Source: Croceicoccus marinus
Lineage (GTDB): Bacteria > Pseudomonadota > Alphaproteobacteria > Sphingomonadales > Sphingomonadaceae
Direction of reading: 5' to 3'
Assembly (NCBI RefSeq): GCF_001661675.2
Contig: NZ_CP019602.1
Coordinates: 434,001 to 498,000, forward strand
DNA: 64,000 bases
How positions within the stretch are numbered: position 1 is the stretch's first letter; every line of letters begins with the position of its first letter. This document shows positions 26,833-36,569 of this stretch, piece by piece. The translations under genes and the position numbers were made by a program. The notes below the pieces were generated by a model. The model saw only the letters and a program-made list of their open reading frames with translations. It had not been told where the DNA came from and made no database searches.

Positions 26833-27648
26833 TCACAGCACCGCGATCCGCGCAAGACCGCGCCGCGCCAGCGCGGGCCGCAGGGCGGACAGACCCGCCT
26901 CGTCACGCGTGAACAGCGCAAGGTCGGGCGATGACGCCGCGAATGACTGCCCCTGCGTCAGAAAGGCGATGCGCCGCGCGATCCCCTCTGCCCCGTCGAT
27001 CATCGCGACGCCGGGGCCGAATGCCTGCGCCAGCTCGTCGGCCAGCAAGGGAAAATGCGTGCAGGCAAGGACCAGCGTGTCGATCCGCTCGCCGCCATCC
27101 ATCGCGCGCATCGCGGACATTGTCCGGGCGATGACCGCCGGATCGACCGGTTCGCCGCGCAGCTTCGCTTCCGCCGCGGCGACAAGGCCGGGGGCGGCCA
27201 GCCTCAGCAATGTCTTGTCCGCGGCGAATTCCGCTTCCAGCCGGTCGACATAGACCTGCCGGATCGTCGCGCCGGTGCCGATCAGCCCGATCACCCCCGT
27301 CCGCGTCATGGCGGCGGCGGGCTTGATCGCCGGCACCGTGCCCACGATCGGGATGTTCAGCACGTCGCGCACCATGCCCAGCGCGATGGTGCTGGCGGTG
27401 TTGCAGGCGATGCACGCCAGCCGCGGCTGGAACCGTTCGGTCATGCGGCCCAGCAGGCCCGCGACCCGCGCGGCGATCTCCGCCTCGCTCTTCTCCCCAT
27501 AGGGAAGGCCCGCGTTGTCCGCCGCATAGATCACCGGCGCCTGCGGCAGTTTCCGGCGCAGCGCGTCCAGCACGGTCAGGCCGCCGACCCCCGAATCGAA
27601 CACCAGTATGGGCGCGTCGGGGCGGATCGGCGGGGCGTCATGCGTCAT
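26833..27648 (-). CDS. murI: Glutamate racemase
   Basis: 271 residues from the ATG at 27648 (MTHDAPPIRPDAPILVFDSG). It makes D-glutamate for peptidoglycan. The two catalytic cysteines are seen in ACNTAST and LACTHFPLL, with the N-terminal FDSGVGGL and the YAADNAGLPYGEK motif. The 217 bases between it and hemA show no further gene. Confidence 0.96.
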   Translation of the reverse strand: MTHDAPPIRPDAPILVFDSGVGGLTVLDALRRKLPQAPVIYAADNAGLPYGEKSEAEIAARVAGLLGRMTERFQPRLACIACNTASTIALGMVRDVLNIPIVGTVPAIKPAAAMTRTGVIGLIGTGATIRQVYVDRLEAEFAADKTLLRLAAPGLVAAAEAKLRGEPVDPAVIARTMSAMRAMDGGERIDTLVLACTHFPLLADELAQAFGPGVAMIDGAEGIARRIAFLTQGQSFAASSPDLALFTRDEAGLSALRPALARRGLARIAVL

Positions 27649-27780
27649 CGGCCCGGTCCATGCTGCAGCGCGGGCGAATGTGCAAGATGCGCGCAGGCCA
27701 CAGGAACCGCGCCTCCCGCGCTTGAGCCGCATCGGCCAAGCGGCTAACGCCGGAAGCCAATCGTCTGGGAGAGCGCCCGA

Positions 27781-28374
27781 GTGAACACGATCGACCTGCT
27801 GTCCGCGCTGGTCTTCGGCTATGTGCTGGGATCGATCCCGTTCGGGGTGATCCTGACCCGCGTGGCGGGTGCGGGCAATCTGCACGAGATCGGATCGGGC
27901 GGCACCGGCGCGACCAACGTGCTGCGCACTGGGCGCAAGGGGCTGGCGGCGGCAACCCTGCTGCTCGACCTGGCCAAGGGGCTGGTGGTGGTGCTGATCG
28001 CGCGCGCCATCTGGCCGGGAAGCGAGCATTGGGCGGGCCTTGCGGCGATCGTCGGGCACTGCCTGCCGATCTGGCTGCGCTTTCGCGGCGGAAAGGGCGT
28101 GGCGACGCTGATGGGTGTGGCGCTGGGCCTGGCCTGGCCGATCGGGCTGGCGTTCGCTGTCGTCTGGCTGGGCATGCTGGCGATCACCCGCATCTCGAGC
28201 GCCGGGGGCATGAGCGCCGCCATCGCCGCGCCGATCGCCGCATTCGCCATGGGCTGGCCGCATTACGCGCTGGCATTGGCGATCATGGCCGCGCTGGTGC
28301 TGTGGCGGCACCGCGCCAATATCCAGCGGCTGATGGCGGGCACCGAACCGCGCATCGGCAAGAAGCAGGCCTAG
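27781..28374 (+). CDS. plsY: Glycerol-3-phosphate acyltransferase PlsY
   Basis: 197 residues from a GTG at 27781. Membrane enzyme that transfers an acyl group from acyl-phosphate to glycerol-3-phosphate. Family motifs are GSIPFGVILTR, GSGGTGATNVLRTGRKG and HCLPIWLRFRGGKGVATLMG, with five hydrophobic helices. It is followed after 18 bases by dprA. Confidence 0.95.
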   Translation: MNTIDLLSALVFGYVLGSIPFGVILTRVAGAGNLHEIGSGGTGATNVLRTGRKGLAAATLLLDLAKGLVVVLIARAIWPGSEHWAGLAAIVGHCLPIWLRFRGGKGVATLMGVALGLAWPIGLAFAVVWLGMLAITRISSAGGMSAAIAAPIAAFAMGWPHYALALAIMAALVLWRHRANIQRLMAGTEPRIGKKQA

Positions 28375-28392
28375 AGCGTTCGCCCGACAATC

Positions 28393-29511
28393 ATGCCGAT
28401 CAGCCAGGAAGAAGCCTTCGCGCGCATTCGTCTGCTGCGCTCGCCCAATGTCGGGCCGGTCGGTTTCCGGCAATTGCTGGCGCGCTTCGGCAATGCGGCC
28501 GCCGCGCTCGATGCGCTGCCCGACATGGCGGCGCGCGGCGGCGGCAAGCAGCAGCCCGCTTCCGAAGCACTGGTGCGCGAAGAAGTGGGCGCGGTCCGCG
28601 CGGCTGGCGCCCGCTATCTGTTCCACGACGACCCGGCCTTTCCCGCCCTGCTGGCCGAAATGCACAACGCGCCCCCCATCCTGACGATACGCGGCGATCT
28701 GGCACTTTTGCACAAACCGGCGGTCGCCATCGTCGGCGCGCGCAACGCCTCTGCCGCCGCGATCTCGCTGGCGCGGCAGTTCGGGCGCGAGCTGGCGCAG
28801 CAGGGCCGGCTGGTCGTATCGGGCCTGGCGCGCGGGATCGACGCCGCCGCGCATGAAGGCGCCCTTGCAGAAGGCGCGACCGCCGCCGTCATCGCCAGCG
28901 GCATCGACGTCACCTATCCGCCGGAGCACGCCGATCTGCAGGAACGCATCGCCGCCGAAGGCCTGCTGATCGCCGAACAGCCCGCCGGCACCCAGCCGCA
29001 GGCGCGCCATTTCCCCAGCCGCAACCGCATCATCGCCGGCATGGCGGCAGGCACGGTCGTGGTCGAGGCCGCGCCCAAGTCGGGCAGCCTGATCACCGCG
29101 CGCATCGCGGCGGATGCGGGGAGAGAGGTGATGGCGGTGCCCGGCAATCCGCGCGACGCAAGGGCGCGCGGCTGCAACTATCTGATCCGCGAAGGCGCGG
29201 TGCTGGTGCAGGGGGCGGACGACATCGCCGAATTGCTCGACAGCTTCGAAGGCGCCCCGCGCAGCCGCTTCCGCGAGGAGACGCCGGTGTTCGCCCATCT
29301 GCCCAGCGAGGACGGGATGGACGGCCTTGGAGAGGGCAGTGACGAACCCGCCGTCGACATCGCCGCGCTGATATCCGCCGCGCCCGTCAGCGTCGACGAG
29401 CTGATCCGCACCAGCGGCGCGGCCCCCGCGGCGGTGCAGCTCGCGCTGCTGGAAATGGAACTGGCGGGGCGCATCCAGCGCCATGCGGGCGGGCGGGTTT
29501 CGCTTGCGTGA
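28393..29511 (+). CDS. dprA: DNA-processing protein DprA
   Basis: 372 residues. The order is an N-terminal helical domain, a Rossmann-like RecA-loading core (VAIVGARNASAAAISLARQFG, VVSGLARGIDAAAHEGAL, NRIIAGMAAGTVVVEAAPKSGSLITA) and a C-terminal winged-helix-like domain. It protects incoming single-stranded DNA and loads RecA during transformation. Other competence genes are not in the window. Confidence 0.95.
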   Translation: MPISQEEAFARIRLLRSPNVGPVGFRQLLARFGNAAAALDALPDMAARGGGKQQPASEALVREEVGAVRAAGARYLFHDDPAFPALLAEMHNAPPILTIRGDLALLHKPAVAIVGARNASAAAISLARQFGRELAQQGRLVVSGLARGIDAAAHEGALAEGATAAVIASGIDVTYPPEHADLQERIAAEGLLIAEQPAGTQPQARHFPSRNRIIAGMAAGTVVVEAAPKSGSLITARIAADAGREVMAVPGNPRDARARGCNYLIREGAVLVQGADDIAELLDSFEGAPRSRFREETPVFAHLPSEDGMDGLGEGSDEPAVDIAALISAAPVSVDELIRTSGAAPAAVQLALLEMELAGRIQRHAGGRVSLA

Positions 29512-29531
29512 GGGGCGTTAATCGCCTTGAC

Positions 29532-29557
29532 GGGGCCGCGAACCGGTCCCCATTTTC
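29532..29557 (+). terminator. Possible terminator between dprA and topA
   Basis: GGGGCC (29532-29537) pairs with GGTCCCC (29545-29551) with one bulged T, followed by ATTTTC. It is a modest hairpin with a short T-tract, about 20 bases after the dprA stop. Confidence 0.35.
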
Positions 29558-29621
29558 GCGCGTATACGCGTAGAGGGGCCGAAAAGACACGCCGGCCCGC
29601 ATCGGGAAACCTTGAACTGAC

Positions 29622-32261
29622 ATGCAACTCGTCATCGTAGAATCGCCCGCCAAGGCGAAGACCATCGAGAAATATCTGGGCGCCGACTACAAGGTGCTGG
29701 CCAGCTATGGCCACGTCCGCGACCTGCCGCCCAAGGACGGCTCGGTGAAGCCTGACGAGGGCTTCGCGATGGACTGGGAGCTGTACGGCGACAAGCAGAA
29801 GCAGGTGCGCGCCATCGCCGACGCCGCCAAGACGGCCGACCGCCTGATCCTCGCCACCGACCCTGACCGCGAAGGCGAAGCCATCAGCTGGCATGTCCTC
29901 GAACTGCTGAAGAAGCGCAAGGCGCTGCCCAAGGAGGTCGAGCGCGTCACTTTCAACGCGATCACCAAGACCGCGGTGACCGACGCGATGAAGAAGCCGC
30001 GCGAGCTCGACCGCGATCTGATCGACGCCTATCTCGCCCGCCGCGCACTGGATTATCTGTTCGGCTTCACCCTGTCGCCCGTGCTGTGGCGCAAGCTGCC
30101 CGGCGCGAAATCGGCGGGCCGCGTGCAATCGGTCGCGCTGCGCCTGATCGTCGAGCGCGAGCGCGAGATCGAAAGCTTCACCGCGCAGGAATACTGGTCC
30201 GTCGTCGCGCATATGGAGCATGACGGCACCGGCTTCGAAGCGCGGCTGGTGAAGTTCGAAGGCAACAAGCTTGAACGCCTGTCGCTGGGCGATGAGGGTA
30301 TCGCGGTCCGCGCCAAGACCGCGGTGATGAACGGCGCCTTCACGGTCGAGGATGTCGAGACCAAGCCGGTCAAGCGCAATCCCGCCCCGCCGTTCACGAC
30401 ATCTACCCTGCAGCAGGAAGCCGCGCGCAAGCTGCATTATTCTGCCAGCCACACCATGCGGCTGGCGCAGGGCCTGTATGAGCAGGGGCTGATCACCTAT
30501 ATGCGTACCGATGGCGTCCAGATGGACCCCGGCGCGATCAGCGAGGCACGCAAGGCGATCAGCGACCGCTATGCCAAGTCTGATTCTGGGGGGCATTACC
30601 TGCCCGAAAAGCCGCGCCAGTATCAGACCAAGGCCAAGAACGCGCAGGAAGCGCATGAGGCGATCCGCCCGACCGACTTCACGAAACCGCGCGGCGGCAG
30701 CGGCGATGCGGCCAAGCTCTACGACCTGATCTACAAGCGCGCGCTGGCCAGCCAGATGGCCGCCGCCAGTCTGGAACGCACCAGCGTCACCATGCGCGAC
30801 GGAACCGGACAGCACGAGCTGCGCGCTACCGGCCAGGTGGTGAAGTTCCCCGGCTTCCTCGCGCTGTACGAGGAAGGCCTCGACCAGCGCAGCGACGACG
30901 ACGACGAAGGCCTGCTGCCGCTGATGAAATCGGGCGACCGTCCGGCCAAGAAGTCGGTCGACGCCAACCAGCATTTCACCCAGCCCCCGCCGCGCTATTC
31001 CGAGGCCAGCCTGGTCAAGAGGCTGGAGGAACTCGGCATCGGGCGCCCGTCGACCTATGCCGCCACGCTGCAGGTGCTGAAGGACCGCGACTATGTCCGG
31101 ACCGAGAAGAACCGCTTCTTCGCCGAGGATTCGGGCCGCCTGCTGACCGCCTTCCTCGAACGCTTCTTCGAGCGATACGTCGCCTATGACTTCACCGCCG
31201 GGATGGAGGACGAGCTTGACGACGTGTCGGGCGGGCGCGCCGACTGGCACAGCGTGCTCGAGGCGTTCTGGCGCGACTTCAAGCCCAAGTCCGACGAGGT
31301 GATGGAGCAGAAGCCCAGCGACATCACCGTCGCGCTGGACGAATTCCTTGCCGACTACCTCTTCCCCCCGCGCGAGGACGGTTTGCCTGCGCGCGCCTGC
31401 CCGCAGTGCATCGCCGAGGGGCGCGATGGCGGCGAGCTGCATTTGCGCGGCGGACGCAACGGCGCGTTCATCGGCTGCGTCAACTATCCCGAATGCAAGT
31501 ACACCCGCCGCTTCGGCCAGCCGGGCGAGGATGGCGAGGGCGCGGATACCGAGATCGGCAAGCACCCCGAAACGGGCGAGCCGATCGAGCGCAAGACGGG
31601 CCGCTTCGGCCCCTACATCCAGATGGGCGAGGGGAAGGAGGCCAAGCGCGCCTCGATCCCCAAGGACATTCCCGAACTCGACCTGGAATGGGCGGTCAAG
31701 CTGCTGTCCCTGCCGCGCATCGTCGGCGAGCACCCCGAGAGCGGCAAGGAGATCGAGGCCAATATCGGCCGCTATGGCCCCTATCTGCGCCACGACGGCA
31801 AATATGCGAAGCTGGCGGGCACCGCGGACGTGTTCGACACCGGCATGAACGCGGCCGTCACCCTGCTGGCCGAGGCGCAGAACCGCGGCGGCAAGGGCGC
31901 GCGGGCCGCGGCCGAACCGATCAACACATTCGGCGAACACCCCACCAGTGGCGGCGAAATCAAGCTGCTGGCGGGCCGCTATGGCCCCTATGTCACCGAC
32001 GGCACGACCAATGCCACGATCCCGCGCGACATGAAGCCCGAGGACGTGACCGCCGAAGACGCGGTCCGCCTGATAGACGAACGCGCCGCCAAGGGCCCCG
32101 CCAAGAAGAAAGGCGCAAAGAAGAAAGCCGCGCCCAAGAAGGCCGCCCCCAAGAAGGCTGCGACCAAGACTGCGGCCAAGTCTGCGGCCCCCAAGAAGGC
32201 ACCCGCGAAGAAGAAGGCCCCGGCCAAGGCAAAGGCGGGAACGGACGACGCCGAGGGCTGA
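29622..32261 (+). CDS. topA: DNA topoisomerase I
   Basis: 879 residues. The TOPRIM domain (VIVESPAKAKTIEKYLG; ATDPDREGEAISWH) and the active-site Tyr in LITYMRTDGVQM mark type IA topoisomerase, which relaxes negative supercoils. One four-cysteine zinc element (CPQC ... CVNYPEC) is followed by three topoisomerase C-terminal repeats (GRFGPYIQMG, GRYGPYLRHD, GRYGPYVTD). The last ~60 residues are a Lys/Ala/Pro tail (KKAAPKKAA type) that likely binds DNA non-specifically. Confidence 0.97.
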   Translation: MQLVIVESPAKAKTIEKYLGADYKVLASYGHVRDLPPKDGSVKPDEGFAMDWELYGDKQKQVRAIADAAKTADRLILATDPDREGEAISWHVLELLKKRKALPKEVERVTFNAITKTAVTDAMKKPRELDRDLIDAYLARRALDYLFGFTLSPVLWRKLPGAKSAGRVQSVALRLIVEREREIESFTAQEYWSVVAHMEHDGTGFEARLVKFEGNKLERLSLGDEGIAVRAKTAVMNGAFTVEDVETKPVKRNPAPPFTTSTLQQEAARKLHYSASHTMRLAQGLYEQGLITYMRTDGVQMDPGAISEARKAISDRYAKSDSGGHYLPEKPRQYQTKAKNAQEAHEAIRPTDFTKPRGGSGDAAKLYDLIYKRALASQMAAASLERTSVTMRDGTGQHELRATGQVVKFPGFLALYEEGLDQRSDDDDEGLLPLMKSGDRPAKKSVDANQHFTQPPPRYSEASLVKRLEELGIGRPSTYAATLQVLKDRDYVRTEKNRFFAEDSGRLLTAFLERFFERYVAYDFTAGMEDELDDVSGGRADWHSVLEAFWRDFKPKSDEVMEQKPSDITVALDEFLADYLFPPREDGLPARACPQCIAEGRDGGELHLRGGRNGAFIGCVNYPECKYTRRFGQPGEDGEGADTEIGKHPETGEPIERKTGRFGPYIQMGEGKEAKRASIPKDIPELDLEWAVKLLSLPRIVGEHPESGKEIEANIGRYGPYLRHDGKYAKLAGTADVFDTGMNAAVTLLAEAQNRGGKGARAAAEPINTFGEHPTSGGEIKLLAGRYGPYVTDGTTNATIPRDMKPEDVTAEDAVRLIDERAAKGPAKKKGAKKKAAPKKAAPKKAATKTAAKSAAPKKAPAKKKAPAKAKAGTDDAEG

Positions 32262-32375
32262 TCGCCGGGCAATAAGCGCCCGCCGATCGGACCGGGGCGG
32301 CGGAACGAATTGCCGCCGCCCGCGTCCTTCCCCCATGCGACATGGCTATGGCATTGCGGACGGGCGGGCGTGTCG

Positions 32376-33803
32376 ATGAACAGCGCCCCCGCGAAAACCG
32401 GCAAGGCACCAGCGCACGATCGCGAGGACGGCGAGGGCCTGCCCATGCCGCGCCGCGTATGGGCGATCATCGCGGTCAGCTTCGGCACCGCGCTGTTCGT
32501 GCTCGATTCGGTGATCGCCAATGTCGCGCTGCCCACCTTGTCGCGCGAACTGGACGTCAGCGAAGGGGCGGTCACCTCGGTCGTCACGATCTATCAGCTG
32601 GTGATGGTGATGGGCCTGCTGCCCTTCGCCAAGCTGGGCGACCGCATCGGGCACCGCCGCATCTACCAGATCGGGCAGGTGCTGTTCTGCGCCGCTTCCG
32701 CACTGGTCTGGTTCATCGACAGCTTCGCCATGCTGCTGGTGCTGCGCGCGCTTCAGGCGCTGGGGGCCAGCCTGGCGCTGGCGGTGGCATCGGCGATGAT
32801 CCGCAACATCTATCCCGAAAAGAGCCTTGGCAGCGGGCTGGGCATCAATTCGGTGGTGGTCGCTTCCTCCGCCGCGCTGGCGCCGACTTTGGGCGGCTTC
32901 ATCGTGGCGCATTTCTCGTGGCAATATGTGTTCGTGGTCGCGGTGCCCTTCGCGCTGCTGTCGCTGGTGCTGGGCCGCAGCCTGCCCAATGCGCGCCCCG
33001 GCGCCGACCTCGACGGCGTGGGCAGCGTGTGGAGCGCGGTTACCGTCGCGCTGCTGATCGGCGGCGTGCAGCTGGCCGCGCATGAAGGCACGCTGCTGCC
33101 CGGCATCGCCGCCTTCGTGTTCGGCGTGCTGTCGGCGTGGTGGCTGGTCAAGCGCGAACGCAAGCAGGACCGGCCCGTATTGCCCGTCGACATCCTCGCG
33201 CTTCCCGCCGTGGGCCTGTCGGCGCTGGCGGGCGCGGTGGCGTTCTGCGCGACCGGGCTGCTGACCGTGTCGCTGCCCTTCATCCTGGAACAGAAATTGG
33301 GCTACACGCCCGACCAGGTCGGCCTTGTGCTGCTGCCGTTCCCGCTGACCATGCTGATCTTCGCGCCGTTCACCGGGTGGCTGTCCGACCGCGTCGCCCC
33401 GACCAAGCTGGGGCTGTTCGGCCTTGCCATATTGATCGCAGGTTTCGCGTCCTTCATCTTCCTGCCCGCCGACGGCAGCTATGTCGATGTCGCGTGGCGG
33501 CTGGTCACCTGCGCGATCGGTTTCGCGTTCTTCATGCCGCCCAATTCGCGCCTGCTGATCGGCAGCGCCCCGCGCGACCGTTCGGCGGCGGCGGGCGGCG
33601 TGCTGTCGACCTCGCGCCTGTTCGGGCAGGCCAATGCGGCGGCGCTGGCGGGCCTGATGCTGGGTCTTGGCCTCGGCCTCGGCCCGGTGCCGTTCTATGT
33701 GGCGATCGGCCTGTCGGTGGTCGCGGGCCTGTGCTCGCTCACCCGCTACCGCACGATCATCGCGCAGCGGCGGCTGGCCGCCTTTGCCGAAATCGGCACC
33801 TGA
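32376..33803 (+). CDS. MFS transporter, DHA2 (14-helix drug exporter) type
   Basis: 475 residues from the ATG at 32376. A cytoplasmic N-terminal tail of ~25 residues precedes the helices. The motif LGDRIGHRRIY (MFS motif A) lies between helices 2 and 3, and LDSVIANVALPTL in helix 1 is the DHA2-specific pattern. About 14 hydrophobic segments are countable. It is likely an efflux pump for organic compounds, with substrate unknown. It is convergent with era (2 bases apart). Confidence 0.88.
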   Translation: MNSAPAKTGKAPAHDREDGEGLPMPRRVWAIIAVSFGTALFVLDSVIANVALPTLSRELDVSEGAVTSVVTIYQLVMVMGLLPFAKLGDRIGHRRIYQIGQVLFCAASALVWFIDSFAMLLVLRALQALGASLALAVASAMIRNIYPEKSLGSGLGINSVVVASSAALAPTLGGFIVAHFSWQYVFVVAVPFALLSLVLGRSLPNARPGADLDGVGSVWSAVTVALLIGGVQLAAHEGTLLPGIAAFVFGVLSAWWLVKRERKQDRPVLPVDILALPAVGLSALAGAVAFCATGLLTVSLPFILEQKLGYTPDQVGLVLLPFPLTMLIFAPFTGWLSDRVAPTKLGLFGLAILIAGFASFIFLPADGSYVDVAWRLVTCAIGFAFFMPPNSRLLIGSAPRDRSAAAGGVLSTSRLFGQANAAALAGLMLGLGLGLGPVPFYVAIGLSVVAGLCSLTRYRTIIAQRRLAAFAEIGT

Positions 33804-33804
33804 C

Positions 33805-34752
33805 CTATTTCACCCAGTCGAGCCCCAGCACCTCGTAAAGCTCCTTGTCCTCGGCCCAGTTCTCCTGGACCTTCACATGCAGGAACAGGTGCACTTTCTG
33901 GCCCAGCAGCTTCGACAATTCCTCGCGCGATGCCTCGCCGATGGCCTTGATGCGCGCGCCGCCCTTGCCCAGCACGATGGGTTTCTGGCTGTCGCGGCCT
34001 AGCACGATCTGCTGGCGGATCTCGACCGAACCGTCGGGCCGCTCGACATAGGCCTCGGGCCGGATCGCGCTGTCATAGGGCAGTTCCTCGCGCAGCTGCA
34101 GATACAGCTGCTCGCGCGTGATCTCCGCCGCCAGCAGCCGCTGCGACGCGTCCGACACCTGATCCTCGGGATACAGCCACGGACCTTCGGGCATCAGCGA
34201 GGCGAGATGCGCCTTCAGCTCGCCCACCCCGTCGCCGGTCAGCGCCGAGACGAAGAAGATCTCGTCGAACTTGGCCTGCGCGTCGAGGTCCTGCGCCAGC
34301 ACCAGCAGCGCCTCCTTCTTCGAGGCGTCGACCTTGTTGATGACCAGGATCCTGCGTTCGGGCCGCTGCGCCAGCGTTTCGATCAGCGGCATCAGCTCGT
34401 GCCGGCGCTGCTTGATCGGATCGACCACCAGCAGGATCGCGTCCGCCTCGTCCGCGCCTTCCCAGGCGGCATTGACCATCGCGCGGTCCAGCCGTCGCCG
34501 CGGCGCGAAGATGCCGGGCGTGTCCGCCAAGACGATCTGCGTCGGCTCGCCCGCGGCATTTTCCGCCAGCGCGATGCCCAGAAGCCGCGCGCGCGTGGTC
34601 TGCGCCTTGGGACTGGTGATCGCGACCTTCTGGCCCACCAGCGAATTCACCAGCGTCGACTTGCCCGCATTGGGCGCGCCCAGCACCGCCACCACGCCGC
34701 AGCGTGTGCCGGTCCCCATCGCTTCGGGCGCGTCGTTTGCACTTTCGTCCAT
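33805..34752 (-). CDS. era: GTPase Era
   Basis: 315 residues from the ATG at 34752. GTPase motifs are G1 GAPNAGKS, G2 region QTTRARLLG, G3 DTPG and G4 NKVD. The C-terminal KH domain reads VLGKGGARIKAIGEASREEL. It assists 16S rRNA processing and 30S maturation. The gene is third in the lepB-rnc-era operon and starts 5 bases after the rnc stop, the usual order in proteobacteria. Confidence 0.97.
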   Translation of the reverse strand: MDESANDAPEAMGTGTRCGVVAVLGAPNAGKSTLVNSLVGQKVAITSPKAQTTRARLLGIALAENAAGEPTQIVLADTPGIFAPRRRLDRAMVNAAWEGADEADAILLVVDPIKQRRHELMPLIETLAQRPERRILVINKVDASKKEALLVLAQDLDAQAKFDEIFFVSALTGDGVGELKAHLASLMPEGPWLYPEDQVSDASQRLLAAEITREQLYLQLREELPYDSAIRPEAYVERPDGSVEIRQQIVLGRDSQKPIVLGKGGARIKAIGEASREELSKLLGQKVHLFLHVKVQENWAEDKELYEVLGLDWVK

Positions 34753-34757
34753 AATTC

Positions 34758-35486
34758 CTATCCGTGACGCTGAAGAAAGCGGGCCGCCGCGTCGGTTTCG
34801 GCCTGCTGTTTGGAAATGCCCGTGCCGGTTTCGTCGCCCACGCCCTTGACCGACACGCGCACCGTAAAGCGCAGCGCATGGTCGGGGCCGCTGCGTTCGA
34901 TCAGATCGTATTCCGGCATCTTGCGGCGATTGCCCGCGGCCCATTCCTGCAGGGCCGACTTGGGATGCTTGGACTGGCCGGTGCGCCCCTCGACCGCGTC
35001 GGCCCACCAGCGGCGGACCAGCGCGCGGGCGGTGTCGAAACCGTGCTCCAGGAAACAGGCGCCGATCAGCGCCTCGATGACGTCGCCCAGTATGTTGTCG
35101 CTTTCAAGCCCGCCATCGGCGCGCGCCTGCTTGCCCAGCCGCATGTGATCGGCCAGCCCCTCGGTCCGCGCGGCCTTGGCGCAGGCGGCGCGGCTGACCA
35201 GCGCGTTCAGCCGCTGCGACAGCTTGCCTTCCGACCCGTCGGTATGTTCGTACAGCCATTCCGCGATGGTCAGCCCCAGCACCCGGTCGCCCAGGAACTC
35301 AAGCCGCTGATAGTCGAAGCTTTCGCCCGTGCTGCCATGCGTCAGCGCCGCGACCCACAACCCCTCGTCGCGCGGCACCGCGCCGGTCTGCGCCTCGATC
35401 CAGTCGCGCGCCGTGTCGTCCAGTGCAACGCTTTGGCTCGTATCTCTTGCTGCCATGCCTTCCGCTGTCATGCCTTTCGCTGCCAT
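34758..35486 (-). CDS. rnc: Ribonuclease III
   Basis: 242 residues from the ATG at 35486. Two further in-frame ATGs at 35471 and 35456 are possible starts. The first has the best-spaced AGG. The signature RLEFLGDRVLGLTIAEWLYE carries the catalytic acidic residues, with ESDNILGDVIEALIGA as the second acidic site, followed by a double-stranded RNA-binding domain (KSALQEWAAGNRRKMPEY ... GISKQQAETDAAARFLQ). It processes rRNA and other duplex RNA. Confidence 0.95.
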   Translation of the reverse strand: MAAKGMTAEGMAARDTSQSVALDDTARDWIEAQTGAVPRDEGLWVAALTHGSTGESFDYQRLEFLGDRVLGLTIAEWLYEHTDGSEGKLSQRLNALVSRAACAKAARTEGLADHMRLGKQARADGGLESDNILGDVIEALIGACFLEHGFDTARALVRRWWADAVEGRTGQSKHPKSALQEWAAGNRRKMPEYDLIERSGPDHALRFTVRVSVKGVGDETGTGISKQQAETDAAARFLQRHG

Positions 35487-35494
35487 CCAGCCTG

Positions 35495-36433
35495 TCAGAA
35501 CGTCTTCCCGATGCGGTCCCAGCGGGTGGCCTGGAACCAGGTCCACGGCAGGAACCATTCGGCCGAACCGTCGGTCGAGAACATGGTCACCTGCGCCTTG
35601 CCGACCAGGTTTTCCATCGGGACCATGCCGATGCCGCCGCCGATCCGCGCGGGGAAGCGGCTGTCTTCCGAATTGTCGCGATTGTCGCCCATGGCAAAGA
35701 CATGCCCCTCGGGCACGGTGAACACCGGCGTGTCGTCCTGCGGCGTGTCGATCAGGTCCAGCACCTGGTAACTGCGGCCCGACGGCAGCGTCTCGACATA
35801 GCGGGGATAGCGGCAGAAGCGCGTGCCCGCGACGCCCGCTTCCTCGAACCGCATGTCGATGCAGGGCGACCCCCGGCCCGAGATCGCGGCCGCGTCCAGC
35901 ATGTTCTGCGTGACGGGCAGCAGCAGGTCCGCGATCCGGCGCTTGGGGATGGCCTGGCCGTTGATGAACAGCTGGCCGCCGCGCATCTGCACCTGGTCGC
36001 CGGGAAGGCCGATGATGCGTTTGATGTAATCGTTCGCCGCGTCTGGCGGCGCCTTGAAGATGGCGACGTCGCCGCGCTCGGGCGTGCTGGCAAGGATCCG
36101 CCCAGGGATGAGCGGCATCGAGAACGGCAGCGAATAGCGCGTGTAGCCATACGACCATTTCGACGCGAGCAGGTAATCCCCGATCAAGAGGCGCGGCAGC
36201 ATCGATTCCGACGGAATGTTGAAGGGCGAGAAGACGAAGCTGCGAAAGATGAACACGATCACCGCCAGCTTCAGCAGGAAGACGGGGAAGCTGTCCTCCT
36301 TCTTCTCCTTCTTCTCCGCCCGGGGCGCGGCGCCGGCAGGCCGCGCGAACGGGTCGCCGGAACCCGGCTGGCGGTCGGCCGACGGGCGTTCGGGCGCGCC
36401 ATCGCCATTCTTGCTGGGGCCGGAAATCTGCAT
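35495..36433 (-). CDS. lepB: Signal peptidase I
   Basis: 312 residues from the ATG at 36433. A charged, disordered N-terminus with RAEKKEKKED precedes one transmembrane helix (FLLKLAVIVFIFRSFVF). The catalytic Ser is in IPSESMLPRLLIGDYLL, and the general-base Lys in ANDYIKRIIGLPGDQVQ. The box GHVFAMGDNRDNSEDSR is complete. It removes signal peptides from exported proteins. A large insert before the last box is normal for sphingomonad LepB. First gene of the lepB-rnc-era unit. Confidence 0.96.
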   Translation of the reverse strand: MQISGPSKNGDGAPERPSADRQPGSGDPFARPAGAAPRAEKKEKKEDSFPVFLLKLAVIVFIFRSFVFSPFNIPSESMLPRLLIGDYLLASKWSYGYTRYSLPFSMPLIPGRILASTPERGDVAIFKAPPDAANDYIKRIIGLPGDQVQMRGGQLFINGQAIPKRRIADLLLPVTQNMLDAAAISGRGSPCIDMRFEEAGVAGTRFCRYPRYVETLPSGRSYQVLDLIDTPQDDTPVFTVPEGHVFAMGDNRDNSEDSRFPARIGGGIGMVPMENLVGKAQVTMFSTDGSAEWFLPWTWFQATRWDRIGKTF

Positions 36434-36569
36434 GTAACCTGTTTTCGCTTCTGGACGGTCTGGTATCGCAGCGCGGCATAGGGCAGGAAGCGCACGGCGG
36501 CCAAGCGAAACCTTGCGCGCCGCCCGATTCAATCGACCGGTAACACGGCAACAGGGAACAGATCTTACC

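Noticed and set aside
29178..32336. A 1052-codon open frame antisense to topA
   Set aside because: The sense strand has a complete, motif-rich topoisomerase. The antisense translation is low-complexity and shows no motif.
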